From Nemesobacter sp965204665 (lineage in GTDB: Bacteria > Desulfobacterota_D > UBA1144 > Nemesobacterales > Nemesobacteraceae), in assembly GCA_965204665.1 (NCBI GenBank), contig OZ242002.1, positions 620,001 to 684,000 on the forward strand: a DNA stretch of 64,000 bases, written 5' to 3'. Positions 1 through 9,233 of this stretch are shown in pieces. Both the position numbers and the translations under genes were made by a program. Position 1 is the stretch's first letter. Each line of letters begins with the position of its first letter. The notes beneath the pieces were generated by a model. That model saw only the letters and a list, made by a program, of their open reading frames with translations. It was not told the origin of the DNA and ran no database searches.

Positions 1-222
1 TAAGCCGGGAGCTCTCAGGTTTGCGGACTCTGTATCAGTAAGGGAAACAAAAAAACGGTGATTGCGGCCGACGATTTGAAATGCTCGTGCGTAAAGAATT
101 TAGCGCAATGTCTTTTGATCTGAAGAAACCGAATCTGAAAATGCCTCCTCAGATATAGATGACATTTACCGACCACTTCTCGTATTACTGAGGTGAGTTG
201 GTGTGGTTGACAAACCCTGCAT

Positions 223-3200
223 TCATGAAGGCACATCTTCCGGTTCAGTAATCGTTTCCGAGAAAGGCTCCGGAAGCCCTGCAATGATGCGCGCGCTCTC
301 CACACTGACATGGACTACACGACGGACCGCGGCGACCAGATCACGCGGGTCGTCGAACCATCCGTTGGGGTCGTTGACTATGCCGCTTTGTTTGTCTTGA
401 GTTATTTTGTAACGGTCTATAAACCACTCAAGGGGTGTTCGTCCGTTGACCTTGTATTCGTGCGCATCCGATGGAATACCCGTCAGGCGTACATGGCTGT
501 TGATGATGAGAACGGTTTTATCCGCATCGGCAAATTTCATGGTACTCCTACCGAGACGAAATTGTTCCGGCTTTGGGTCTACCAACCCGTCATATTCAAT
601 CCGCAAAGGAAATTCCGCACAACTCTCGTAGTTAACATGAAGATCTGCCAACTCCCGCCCGGCCTCGGCGAACGCATGAAAATCCGGCGCTAAGGGGATG
701 CGCGGGAGTCCTTTCGCTAGATCGTTGGCGAAGCGGTTGCGGTATTCGGACGCGTGGAGAATACCGTATACGTAGTCAAAGATAGAGTCTTTACTAATTG
801 AGTTGTCTTTGTAGTGCGCTTGGAAGATGTAAAGTGCTGTGTCAGTAATGTTGTCTACACGTTCCGGATGCTGCATTCCGTCAAAGGTTTGCTGTTTGCT
901 TCTATTCTGACAGCAGTATCGCGGAAAACACTGACCGAACGAGAGAAAATGAAGGTCTGGCATTGTATTGACCATAAGGGTAGAAAACGGATTGGTTGAA
1001 CTGATACCCGGCACACAGATTACAAGATTCTCGCTGTCGGCGACAGGGAATATATCGTCCAATTTATGCTTTCTACTAACCAGAACATACTCGACATAGC
1101 AGTGCTGTTTGACAAACGGCCGATACTGAGTCTTCCAAATCCTGTCTGGAGAATATCGAATTGATTTGCGACGTGACAGGTTGTCCTCTAGGTTTTGGTC
1201 CCATTTAATATTTGAGGAATGCCGTCTCGTGATCTCATCTATGTGCGAAGTAGTCTTATTATTCTCCAATTCCTGCAATGCACTCAGATAATCGCCGACC
1301 ATCGCTTGTGCGTTTTTAGCGCATGCATCGCGGGAGAAATTGTATATGTAGGCATCACGACTAGTCGCAAGTCCTCCCGAGTACAACTGAAATATCGCCT
1401 TATCCGTCCTACCTGCCTTAACATCTTTTGACCCTATCGGATGAAACTGCTGGAATGCAGGGTCGCGTTTTTCAATCCAGTCGTGGTGATGGTCGGGGGT
1501 TATTTTTTCCCAGTCACGAATTCCGTCAATCGAACCCCATTCAGACAACATTGAGAGTTTATCCTCTCGGGAAAGATAGCCGCCAATGTCTCGATAGCGA
1601 ATGTGGCAGCCTTCGTGGTCTGCGTTCGGATTGCGGACCAGGATGGTGATGGCGACAGGCGCACGCGACCCCTGACCGAAAACCTTGCCACCCTCACGAC
1701 GCGAACGTTCACCTTGCGTCCGTTGATTACCCCTCAGGTTCAACACATAGATGGATGTGAACTCCTCAGCCAGACAGGCGCGCAGACCTGAATCAGCATT
1801 GCCGTTGATCCATGAGCCGTTCGTGACGAAGGCGACAACACCCTGCTTGTCGATCCGGTCAGACGCCCATCGGACCGCCATCTTGTAGGTATCATATAGA
1901 CTTCTTTTTAATGTCGCTTTGGAACGGGCGGCGTATGTCTCAGCAACACGCGCTTCGATCTCCGGATATCTCACCTTCTGATTGTCGTCAGCTGAACTTT
2001 TTTGCCCCGCCCTCCAAGGCGGGTTGCCGACAATGACCTGTATAGGATACTCTTGCTGGCGTTCTGCGCGTTCACTGTTAGTCGGCAGCCAAATCTTCGG
2101 GAAACCTTTCCGTTTAGTATGAAGATTAAACGTGTCTGTGAGCACAATACCACCGAACGGTTCATAACCGCTATCACTGCGTCCGTGAAACGCCTCTTCG
2201 ATATGGACCGCCGCAATGTAGTAGGCGAGTAGTACGATCTCGTTTGCATGAAGTTTTTCTTGGTACTTGCGGCGAAGGTCGGTATCCTTGACCAACTCTA
2301 ACTCTGGTTGTAATAATCTCACCAAAAAAGTGCCGGTTCCGGTGAAAGGGTCTAGAATATGGACATTTTTGTCACTTAAGGAGCGGCCGAACTCGTTGCG
2401 CAGCACAACATCAGCGCTGTTTAGAACAAAATCGACGACCTTATCCGGCGTATAGACGATACCGAGTTTATCCGCATCCTTTTTCATCGCCGTAGCAAAG
2501 AACTTCCCGTAAAGTTCCAACAGCACCTGCTGGCGCGCAGTGCTGTTGTCAAGCCCGCGCGCCCGATCCTGCACACTCTTGTAGAACCCCTCCAGATCTC
2601 GAATTTCGTTTTCTAACCCGAACTCCCCGAAATCTCTCCGCAGTTCATCCAGTGCACGGGCCACCGGATTATTTCCGGCGAAGTCATAACTCTCGAACAA
2701 CGCATCAAAAACCGGCTGAGTCAGAATATGTTGAGCCATCATGTCGACGGCATTCTCCGCGGTAATGGACTCGTTGATCGAAACCCTCAACTCTTTGTGA
2801 AACGCCTCGAACCATTCGCATAGAGTCTCGTTTTCGGGATTGTCCAGAAGACCGCCGATTCTGAGCGTGAGGCGGGAGAAAATATCCGCTACATCCTTGG
2901 CCCAGGACTCCCAGTATTTACGGTCTCCGCACCTCTCGACAATCTTGGCGAAGATCGCTCCGGGCGGCAGGTCCAACGGTGGGAAAGGAAGATTAGATTG
3001 AGAGTCTCCAGGGTCTGCAAGCACACCGCTGAAAATGATACGATCGGTCGGAACTTCGTTGAGATCGATCTTATTGATCTCGACATCAAGACGGTCGTCG
3101 TGCGAACGCAGTGCGCGCAAAACGCTCCACAGAGCCGCAAAACGCTCGTTGTCATCCAGAACTTTGGCAGGGTCTGCCCCGGCGGGCACTGCTATGGGCA

Positions 3201-3318
3201 GGATGATGTAGCCGTAGGTCTTCCCTTCGGCTTTCCGCATTGCTCTCCCCACGGCCTGCACCACATCGACATGGCTGTTACGCGGATTCATAAACAGCAC
3301 AGCATCAAGCGCCGGCAC
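223..3318 (-). CDS. Type ISP restriction-modification enzyme, C-terminal part (helicase end, N6-adenine methyltransferase, target recognition)
   Basis: This is the downstream part of a single-chain restriction-modification-translocation enzyme of the LlaGI/LlaBIII type. The open frame starts inside helicase motif VI (VVQAVGRAMRK). Without a stop, the same frame runs upstream through helicase motif V (LSNARCLSEGIDVP) as far as the G tract at 3461-3469, so the GTG at 3318 is not the natural start. Further on come methyltransferase motif I (DPFTGTGTFLVRLL) and motif IV (GNPPW), the signature of an N6-adenine methylase, then a long C-terminal region expected to hold target recognition. Joined to the 3432-4973 part it gives about 1,583 residues, a normal length for type ISP enzymes. 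As sequenced, the methylase half would be made only if translation re-initiates or the tract changes length. The domain identity is firm; substrate sequence and activity are unknown. Confidence 0.85.
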   Translation of the reverse strand: MPALDAVLFMNPRNSHVDVVQAVGRAMRKAEGKTYGYIILPIAVPAGADPAKVLDDNERFAALWSVLRALRSHDDRLDVEINKIDLNEVPTDRIIFSGVLADPGDSQSNLPFPPLDLPPGAIFAKIVERCGDRKYWESWAKDVADIFSRLTLRIGGLLDNPENETLCEWFEAFHKELRVSINESITAENAVDMMAQHILTQPVFDALFESYDFAGNNPVARALDELRRDFGEFGLENEIRDLEGFYKSVQDRARGLDNSTARQQVLLELYGKFFATAMKKDADKLGIVYTPDKVVDFVLNSADVVLRNEFGRSLSDKNVHILDPFTGTGTFLVRLLQPELELVKDTDLRRKYQEKLHANEIVLLAYYIAAVHIEEAFHGRSDSGYEPFGGIVLTDTFNLHTKRKGFPKIWLPTNSERAERQQEYPIQVIVGNPPWRAGQKSSADDNQKVRYPEIEARVAETYAARSKATLKRSLYDTYKMAVRWASDRIDKQGVVAFVTNGSWINGNADSGLRACLAEEFTSIYVLNLRGNQRTQGERSRREGGKVFGQGSRAPVAITILVRNPNADHEGCHIRYRDIGGYLSREDKLSMLSEWGSIDGIRDWEKITPDHHHDWIEKRDPAFQQFHPIGSKDVKAGRTDKAIFQLYSGGLATSRDAYIYNFSRDACAKNAQAMVGDYLSALQELENNKTTSHIDEITRRHSSNIKWDQNLEDNLSRRKSIRYSPDRIWKTQYRPFVKQHCYVEYVLVSRKHKLDDIFPVADSENLVICVPGISSTNPFSTLMVNTMPDLHFLSFGQCFPRYCCQNRSKQQTFDGMQHPERVDNITDTALYIFQAHYKDNSISKDSIFDYVYGILHASEYRNRFANDLAKGLPRIPLAPDFHAFAEAGRELADLHVNYESCAEFPLRIEYDGLVDPKPEQFRLGRSTMKFADADKTVLIINSHVRLTGIPSDAHEYKVNGRTPLEWFIDRYKITQDKQSGIVNDPNGWFDDPRDLVAAVRRVVHVSVESARIIAGLPEPFSETITEPEDVPS

Positions 3319-3431
3319 ATCTATACCTTCCGACAGGCAGCGAGCGTTGGATAGGATGCGACAAGAGTTGTCGTCAGAACCCTTTAACCATTCAATCCTA
3401 GACTTACGATCAAGGGCATGATGCTGTCCGT

Positions 3432-4973
3432 CTACATGACGAACTTCACAGTTAAACTGAGGGGGGGGGCAGCGGATAACAATGCGACGGTCTCCTTGAC
3501 TATATCACCCCAATGTTTCTCCAAATGTTTTGAAGACTCAATCGTGTTGGTAAATGCTATCGCCCTGCGGAGCGGCGGGATCGGGGAATCGCACTGTGCC
3601 CGGTCCTCGGGATTTTTCAGAGCGGTCCAGCACCCGACGATCTTGGCCGCATCGGTCAGATTAATCTCACCACCATCAGATGACGTCAAATGCGCCTGCA
3701 GTGCGGCATCCACATAGTCTTCCGACATCCCCAGAACAACAACTTTATAATCCGAAAGCAGGTCCTGTTCCACGGCATCGGAAAACTGTAATCGATGAAA
3801 TTCGGGACCGTAAGTATTCTCGTCGTCCATTGAGAAGACCTCCACGCTGTGACGTGCCGCCTTCGCCTTTGCGCCCTCTGTATACAGGCGCGGCGTAGCG
3901 GTCATATACAGGCGCTTACGAGCCCGAATGCGTGCTGGTCCATGCACGAGAACAAAAGGCGAGGTCTTATCACCCGGACGGTCAACGCCTGTGGTCCGAT
4001 GCGCCTCATCACAGAGAATAAGATCAAATGGCGGGGAACCGTTTTTCTGCGCCGACTCAACAAGACCGAGTGAGTGATAGGTGCAGAAGACAACTGTCAT
4101 AGCATTCGGTTTTATGTCCTTCAACGCGGCGCTGATCAATGAGTGATCCGTGGTAACCGGTATTTCAAGTTCCAGAATCGAAGCGTCTTCGTCTCTATTC
4201 CCGGCTCGAGTGTCCGAGCAGATGCCGATATAACCGTGCGGTACTCCCTGCTGCTCGGCCCATTCCCGCATCGACTGCTGGAACAGTGATATCGACGGCA
4301 CCAGGTAGAGAACCCTTCCACCGATGCCGGCGACGGACTCGGCGATGCGCAATGCGGTGAACGTCTTGCCCGTTCCGCACGCCATCACCAACTTGCCGCG
4401 GTCATGTTGTTCAAAGCCGGCAATCACGTCATCAAACGCCTTTTGCTGATGAGGACGCAGACAGAATTTCTCTTGTTCTAAAAACAGATCTTCCGGAGAC
4501 TGGTGAACTAGGTCCGGCCAGTTTATGGGACTGTTTGCCAGGTCTCCGAAACGCAGCACCTGACATGAAGGCTTTACCCCCATGATTGTCTCTCTAGCGT
4601 TTCGACCCCACTCATCACCCGTATCAACGACCATGCGCCCCGTGAACGGTTCCCGTGCGGAGTCTGAAATAAAGGAATCGAGATGTTTCTTGCTTATCCT
4701 CGTGCCCGGCGCGTAACACTTGCACTGTATGGCACAGAATCCACCATCACACTTTTCAGCGACAAGATCGATGCCGGTATCTGGATGACCGCGAAAGTCA
4801 TGCCGGGTATCAGTCCACTCGGACCACAACCAAACATTTGAAAACCTGTCCTTATAGATCGGGTCCAGTATGAAGAACTTTTTCATAATCCGCTCAAACA
4901 AACGACCCTTTCGGGATTCCGTTTCCGATACGGACCGTATGTGATCAAGTACTTGCTGAAAACCTCTCATCAT
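3432..4973 (-). CDS. Type ISP restriction-modification enzyme, N-terminal part (nuclease and SF2 helicase), frameshifted at poly-G
   Basis: N-terminal 513 residues of the same enzyme. An Mrr-like PD-(D/E)XK nuclease comes first (GIDLVAEK followed by AIQCK, near residues 67-84). It is followed by a superfamily 2 translocase with Walker A (ACGTGKTFTALR), DEAH box (LCDEAHRTTG) and motif III (MTATPRLY). The last residues, read after the C9 run on the coding strand, are out of frame and end at a TAG. With 10 C residues (or 7) the reading continues as PPQFNCEVRHVDGQH into the downstream part. The start codon overlaps the stop of the upstream ogt-like gene by four bases (ATGA), so the two are probably co-transcribed and translationally coupled. 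The truncated product keeps nuclease and ATPase motifs but lacks the methylase, so it is unlikely to be a working restriction enzyme. Confidence 0.85.
   Translation of the reverse strand: MMRGFQQVLDHIRSVSETESRKGRLFERIMKKFFILDPIYKDRFSNVWLWSEWTDTRHDFRGHPDTGIDLVAEKCDGGFCAIQCKCYAPGTRISKKHLDSFISDSAREPFTGRMVVDTGDEWGRNARETIMGVKPSCQVLRFGDLANSPINWPDLVHQSPEDLFLEQEKFCLRPHQQKAFDDVIAGFEQHDRGKLVMACGTGKTFTALRIAESVAGIGGRVLYLVPSISLFQQSMREWAEQQGVPHGYIGICSDTRAGNRDEDASILELEIPVTTDHSLISAALKDIKPNAMTVVFCTYHSLGLVESAQKNGSPPFDLILCDEAHRTTGVDRPGDKTSPFVLVHGPARIRARKRLYMTATPRLYTEGAKAKAARHSVEVFSMDDENTYGPEFHRLQFSDAVEQDLLSDYKVVVLGMSEDYVDAALQAHLTSSDGGEINLTDAAKIVGCWTALKNPEDRAQCDSPIPPLRRAIAFTNTIESSKHLEKHWGDIVKETVALLSAAPPLSLTVKFVM
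3461..3469 (+). repeat. G9 homopolymer inside the type ISP gene
   Basis: Nine consecutive G (C9 on the coding strand). The nuclease-helicase frame meets a stop shortly after the tract. The helicase-methylase frame is open right up to it from the other side. One extra base (10) or two fewer (7) would restore a single frame. This fits an ON/OFF switch by slipped-strand mispairing. Confidence 0.85.
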
Positions 4974-5665
4974 TCAGCCTCCTGCGGGGAATCCTGCAGA
5001 ACCTGTAGGGAGGGAAAGAACCCGACTCGCTTCGGCACAGTGAACCGTAAAGCCCCTTCATATTCAAGAATCGCCCTTTTGACTTCAAGACCCCAGCGGT
5101 ATCCGTGAAGGTCTCCATCTTTTCCTATGATGCGGTGACACGGCACGATATAAGCGACCGGATTGTTCGCCACCGCGTTTGAAACAGCCCTTACCGAGTC
5201 AGGCTTTTTTACAGATTCCGCGAGGTCCGAATAAGAAATCGTATCCCCTTTCGGAACTTCAAGCAGCTTCCCCCAGACCCGCAACTGAAACGGGGTTCCA
5301 AAAAGTAAAATTTCAGGAGATTGATTCCCCTTCGGGGGGAAAATCTGCTGAACCATCGCGCGAGTTTCTTCTTCGTCTCTTCGGTTATTCGGATTCGGCC
5401 ACATTTTGCAGAAGTTTTCCAGATGGGTCTTTGAGTCGGAACGGAAAAAACTCATGTGACACATGCCTTTTTCGCAGACCCCTACAAGACATTTTCCAAA
5501 CCGGGTGCCGTGGATTCCGTAGACCAGCCTCGTCGCGGCTCTGACTTTCTTCTTCTCGTTGGAAGACACCTCTTTCATATTAACAATGATGTCCCGCCGC
5601 AAATTATGAGATGGACTCTCACAAACGCTTTTGTCCGTATAGGATTCCAGATTTATCAGTCGCAA
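4970..5665 (-). CDS. ogt: Methylated-DNA--protein-cysteine S-methyltransferase (Ogt/MGMT family)
   Basis: Removes alkyl groups from O6-alkylguanine by irreversible transfer to its own cysteine. The active-site PCHR motif (AYIVPCHRIIG) and the following YRWGLEVKRAIL helix are present. The preceding GTPFQLRVWGKLLEVP and SYSDLA segments match the DNA-binding domain. The TTG start at 5665 is chosen because an AGGAGG lies eight bases upstream; an internal ATG at 5578 is an alternative. The protein is 231 residues, with a somewhat long, poorly conserved N-terminus. Its stop overlaps the start of the type ISP gene, so a DNA repair enzyme and a restriction enzyme share an operon, an unusual pairing. 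No Ada-type regulatory domain is visible. Confidence 0.88.
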   Translation of the reverse strand: MRLINLESYTDKSVCESPSHNLRRDIIVNMKEVSSNEKKKVRAATRLVYGIHGTRFGKCLVGVCEKGMCHMSFFRSDSKTHLENFCKMWPNPNNRRDEEETRAMVQQIFPPKGNQSPEILLFGTPFQLRVWGKLLEVPKGDTISYSDLAESVKKPDSVRAVSNAVANNPVAYIVPCHRIIGKDGDLHGYRWGLEVKRAILEYEGALRFTVPKRVGFFPSLQVLQDSPQEAE

Positions 5666-5727
5666 CTCAGTCTCCTCCTTTTCCTGAAATTGATCTTGCT
5701 GTCATCACTACCATCGTATATCTAACT

Positions 5728-6006
5728 TTATTCCTTCATATATTTCGTCAACTTTGGAATCTCTATAAATTTCCTGAACCCTGTAGTTTGAGCGGTCATG
5801 GGAAGGTACCACCATAAATCCCGAAACATCTCAAATATCTGAACCGCATCGCGAGCCGCAGCGATGTTTATTTCTGACCCGCAGTACTCGGCACGAGAAA
5901 TAATCCCGGCATCAAGACTCTGAATTTGGCTATATCTCCTTGCTCCTCCCAAAACCATCTGATGCACAATGTAAATACTCAACAACTCAAGAACCTCAGC
6001 CACCAT
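5728..6006 (-). CDS. Hypothetical protein, 92 residues
   Basis: An open frame with mixed composition (IYIVHQMVLGGARRY near the start, DLWWYLPMTA later) that overlaps the 3' end of the metalloprotease gene by 28 bases. It fills an otherwise empty 310-base gap before the ogt-like gene. I recognise no family, and no strong ribosome-binding site is visible. It may be spurious. Confidence 0.3.
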   Translation of the reverse strand: MVAEVLELLSIYIVHQMVLGGARRYSQIQSLDAGIISRAEYCGSEINIAAARDAVQIFEMFRDLWWYLPMTAQTTGFRKFIEIPKLTKYMKE

Positions 6007-9000
6007 CGCCGCTCCGTCCTGAATTGCCTTTTTCGCACAAGCAGGAAAAAACCGATCAACACAAGATGCAACGCGCCTGACAGAAAACTCCCCTGAACCT
6101 GCCTTTCACCGGAAATTGAACAACCTCCTGCCGTCGACCCGCCGCCTTCATTTGCAGGATCGGCCGGTGCAGCAGTATCAGAAGTCCTATCCCTTGCCGA
6201 CTCGCCGCCTCCGTTCGCAGGGTCGGCCGGTGCAGTGTCGGGTGTTCTCCGATTCGCCGACCCTCCTCCGCCTGTCGGATTGGTCGGTGTCGTCGCAGAG
6301 GTCGATGTCCCTCCCCCTGTCGACCCTCCATTTTCGTTTGAGGAACTGGTCGATGTAACCGAGGTCGATGCCCCACCCCTCGTCGACCCGCCTCCTCCGT
6401 TATCATTATCCCTGATCGTCACCGTCGCCTCTGCATTCCCCAGCCTGAAACCAGCAGGTAAACTGCCCGCAGGCGCTATCCTGACCGTGAATGTCTCGTC
6501 CCCCTCCGCAACACCGTCATCTGTTATCGGAATCTCTATGTCCCTTCCGGTCTCTCCCGCGCCGAATGTGACGGAAGTCACCGCATCATTGTCATAATCT
6601 CCGCCCGCAGGATCACTCGCTCCTACGGCACTGCCGCCCCCGTAGACAACCCTGAACGTCATCAGCCGCCCGAACACTTCCCCGGTCGTTATCCTCACCG
6701 TCGCGTCCCCCGCACCTTCCGTTACCGAAACGACAGCAGGTACCGATACCTCCTTATCCGCGTCCCTCACGGTTATTACCACTTCCTCGGTGTCGCTGTT
6801 GCCCTTACCGTCATCTGCGGTCACCGTCATCGTGTATTTACCGGCCGCTCTCGGACTGAAGTTGAGTCTCGCCCGGTTCAATGCCGTACCGGGAGGCATC
6901 GCAGGCGTACTCTCTCCGACCCTGCGCCTCCATCTGTAGACCAGAGAGTCCCCGTCCGCATCCACGGCCGAAGCCGTGATGTCCACATCCCCTCCCGTCC
7001 TTACAGTCCGGTCCGCAATCCCCGACAACTCCGGCGATGCGTCGTCATCCCTTATCGTCCCCCGTGCAGTGTCCGTCCCCAGCGTCGCGTTCCCCGGATT
7101 CCTCAACTTCATCACCACCGTCTCATCCGCCTCGTCCACCTCATCTCCCCTTATCCCCACCGTGATGTTCCGCGTGAGCACTGCAGTCCCCGCAGCAAAC
7201 CTGAGCGTACCCGATGCCGGCGCAGTATGATCAGTCCCCGATGCTGCCGTGGATGCGCCGTCCACCCCGTAGTCCACCGTCACTTCCTTACCGCTCACCG
7301 CTCCTGAAGTAACCCTGAACACCATATCCGTACTGCCGGAATCCCCTTCCGTTACAGAACCCGCAGCCGCGATGGACACGCCCGGCGGATCATCGTCGTC
7401 CTCTATCGTCCCCACCGCGACTCCGTCGGAAATCGTCACCCCGGAAGACGGCTCAGACAGCGTAACCGTAAATGTCTCATCCGCCTCGTCCATACCGTCA
7501 TCCGTTACCGAAACCGTTATCGCGGTTGCAGTTTCACCCGCCGCGACGGTTGCTGCCGCAGCCGTACTCACCTCCGTGAAATCCGTCCCCGCCGTCGCAG
7601 TGTCTCCACTCTCCGCCGTCACCTTGTATTTGAAACTCAACTCCGCCGCCGGCGCAGGTGCTGCTGTTACCGTAAACACAAACGCGCCGCCCTCCACTAC
7701 ACTCACATCCCCTACGCCCAGCGAAACTCCACCCGGTTGGTTCCGACTCCCGTCACCCGCACCCAGCCTTACGAAAACATCATCGGGATCAAGCTTCTTA
7801 TAGAACTTATCAGTACTCGTAACGCCGAGCTCTACTCTGTAAGTATTCGGACCGCTGTTCCGACCGCCGCCCGAGGCTGTTACCGTCACCTTCTGAGAGT
7901 CGCTCCAATTGTCGGGCGTAAACACAAGATTAGCCGGTGATATACTGACCTCGTCTGAACTGCTCGTCACTGATATCGAAACATTACTCATAGGTTCCGA
8001 GTCCAGTTCCAACGTGAATGCCGACTCACCTCCGGTCCCCGCGGAGGGTGCGGAGGCGGTTACCCCTGTCGGTGTACAGGACGGCGGAAACGCGCCGTCT
8101 TTTATCTCCCATCCCATATCCCGCAGCATGCCGAGACTGATAAGCATGTTATCAGGTAAAGGGTAGTGAGGTTCCATGATGTCTTCAGTATCTTTGGATA
8201 GGTGCAGGTAAGAACTAGATTGGCTGAAAGTCGTCGGGGTATAAAGCAGGGGTCTGCCGTCCGCCGTTATACCAGCTGATTTTATTTCAGAAATCCGTTG
8301 CGCGTAACTACACGGGTTCCCCCGGGTCCCGTCCCAGGAAAGCCCCGTCTCAGAGACGAGGGCTTCTGATCTTTCCGCATTGGAGAGCTCGTAAAAAAAC
8401 TCATCATGTAGTTCTGAATAAACCTGCGCATCGTAAATGGTTCCCCATGCTGTAGAACCACTGCCCCTCACTCTGGAAGAAAATCCTAACCCGTGGAAGA
8501 GTTCATGCATTGTGACTAAGACGAAATCCACTGAATTCCTTGGCGGATTCCGGTTAAGACCGTAGTAAAAATTGGTGTTCTTGCCGAAATCCACATGTAT
8601 ATCAGAGGTTATGCCAAACAGTTGTCCGCACTTTCTTTTAATTGCTCCGGTCGCGGAGGCAAGCGCGCACGGGAGATAGAATTTTTTGTCGGGGCTGTAA
8701 ACAATGAAGGGACTGGCGGAGGCGACGGTTCTGCCGCTAAACGATTTAAATCTGGCACTGACGGTCACTACGGTTCGGCCCCGAAGTTTTTTTTCAAAAA
8801 CACCGAGAACATGTTCAAAAGCGTTTTTTCTTGCTTCGCCTAAAGTGACTGCATTGTTGCCCGCAGCGGAAAGAATTTGTTTTTCCGAATCGGAAAGAGT
8901 AGTTGTGTCTTTAAATCCCGTTGACGGGTCGTCAACGTAAATAGGGGTAAGCGTGATTGAAACCCCGTAGTGAACAGGGAAAAACAGCGTAAATGCTGAA

Positions 9001-9029
9001 CCAAGTATACATAGTAATTTCATCCGCAC
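5979..9029 (-). CDS. Secreted zinc metalloprotease-like protein with Calx-beta repeats and a Cys-type C-terminal sorting signal
   Basis: A 1016-residue exported protein. A signal peptide (about residues 1-24) precedes a protease-like domain with the zinc motif HELFH at 175-179, followed by GLGF. The usual third metzincin ligand ten residues after the first His is Ser, so the third ligand must be elsewhere (DIMEPH is a candidate). After this come two Calx-beta-like repeats, a cadherin/PKD-like module (VDADGDSLVYRWRR), another Calx-beta-like repeat and a long Gly/Ser/Thr-rich stretch. The end is a tripartite tail: GGCSISG, a hydrophobic helix (HLVLIGFFLLV), then basic residues. The tail resembles JDVT/MYXO-CTERM-type sorting signals and shares the GC(A/S)I(A/S)G pattern with the tandem-Cache proteins in this window. 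It probably acts on the cell surface. Substrate unknown. Confidence 0.75.
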   Translation of the reverse strand: MRMKLLCILGSAFTLFFPVHYGVSITLTPIYVDDPSTGFKDTTTLSDSEKQILSAAGNNAVTLGEARKNAFEHVLGVFEKKLRGRTVVTVSARFKSFSGRTVASASPFIVYSPDKKFYLPCALASATGAIKRKCGQLFGITSDIHVDFGKNTNFYYGLNRNPPRNSVDFVLVTMHELFHGLGFSSRVRGSGSTAWGTIYDAQVYSELHDEFFYELSNAERSEALVSETGLSWDGTRGNPCSYAQRISEIKSAGITADGRPLLYTPTTFSQSSSYLHLSKDTEDIMEPHYPLPDNMLISLGMLRDMGWEIKDGAFPPSCTPTGVTASAPSAGTGGESAFTLELDSEPMSNVSISVTSSSDEVSISPANLVFTPDNWSDSQKVTVTASGGGRNSGPNTYRVELGVTSTDKFYKKLDPDDVFVRLGAGDGSRNQPGGVSLGVGDVSVVEGGAFVFTVTAAPAPAAELSFKYKVTAESGDTATAGTDFTEVSTAAAATVAAGETATAITVSVTDDGMDEADETFTVTLSEPSSGVTISDGVAVGTIEDDDDPPGVSIAAAGSVTEGDSGSTDMVFRVTSGAVSGKEVTVDYGVDGASTAASGTDHTAPASGTLRFAAGTAVLTRNITVGIRGDEVDEADETVVMKLRNPGNATLGTDTARGTIRDDDASPELSGIADRTVRTGGDVDITASAVDADGDSLVYRWRRRVGESTPAMPPGTALNRARLNFSPRAAGKYTMTVTADDGKGNSDTEEVVITVRDADKEVSVPAVVSVTEGAGDATVRITTGEVFGRLMTFRVVYGGGSAVGASDPAGGDYDNDAVTSVTFGAGETGRDIEIPITDDGVAEGDETFTVRIAPAGSLPAGFRLGNAEATVTIRDNDNGGGGSTRGGASTSVTSTSSSNENGGSTGGGTSTSATTPTNPTGGGGSANRRTPDTAPADPANGGGESARDRTSDTAAPADPANEGGGSTAGGCSISGERQVQGSFLSGALHLVLIGFFLLVRKRQFRTERRWWLRFLSC

Positions 9030-9233
9030 TCCCCCTCAACCGAAAACCAACCCTATACCCAACCAGGTTCCGGATACTGTTGAACATGGTTTTTTGTCTA
9101 TGCCTCCCCCGAATCATCTCTCCCGCACCGTTCAATGATACTCAGAGGAGCGGAAAAAGTCATTTTCATACAAGGACAAGTTCAGACACATCTCTCCGCT
9201 GACGGACTGATAAGTCTTTATCCAGATCTCGGA

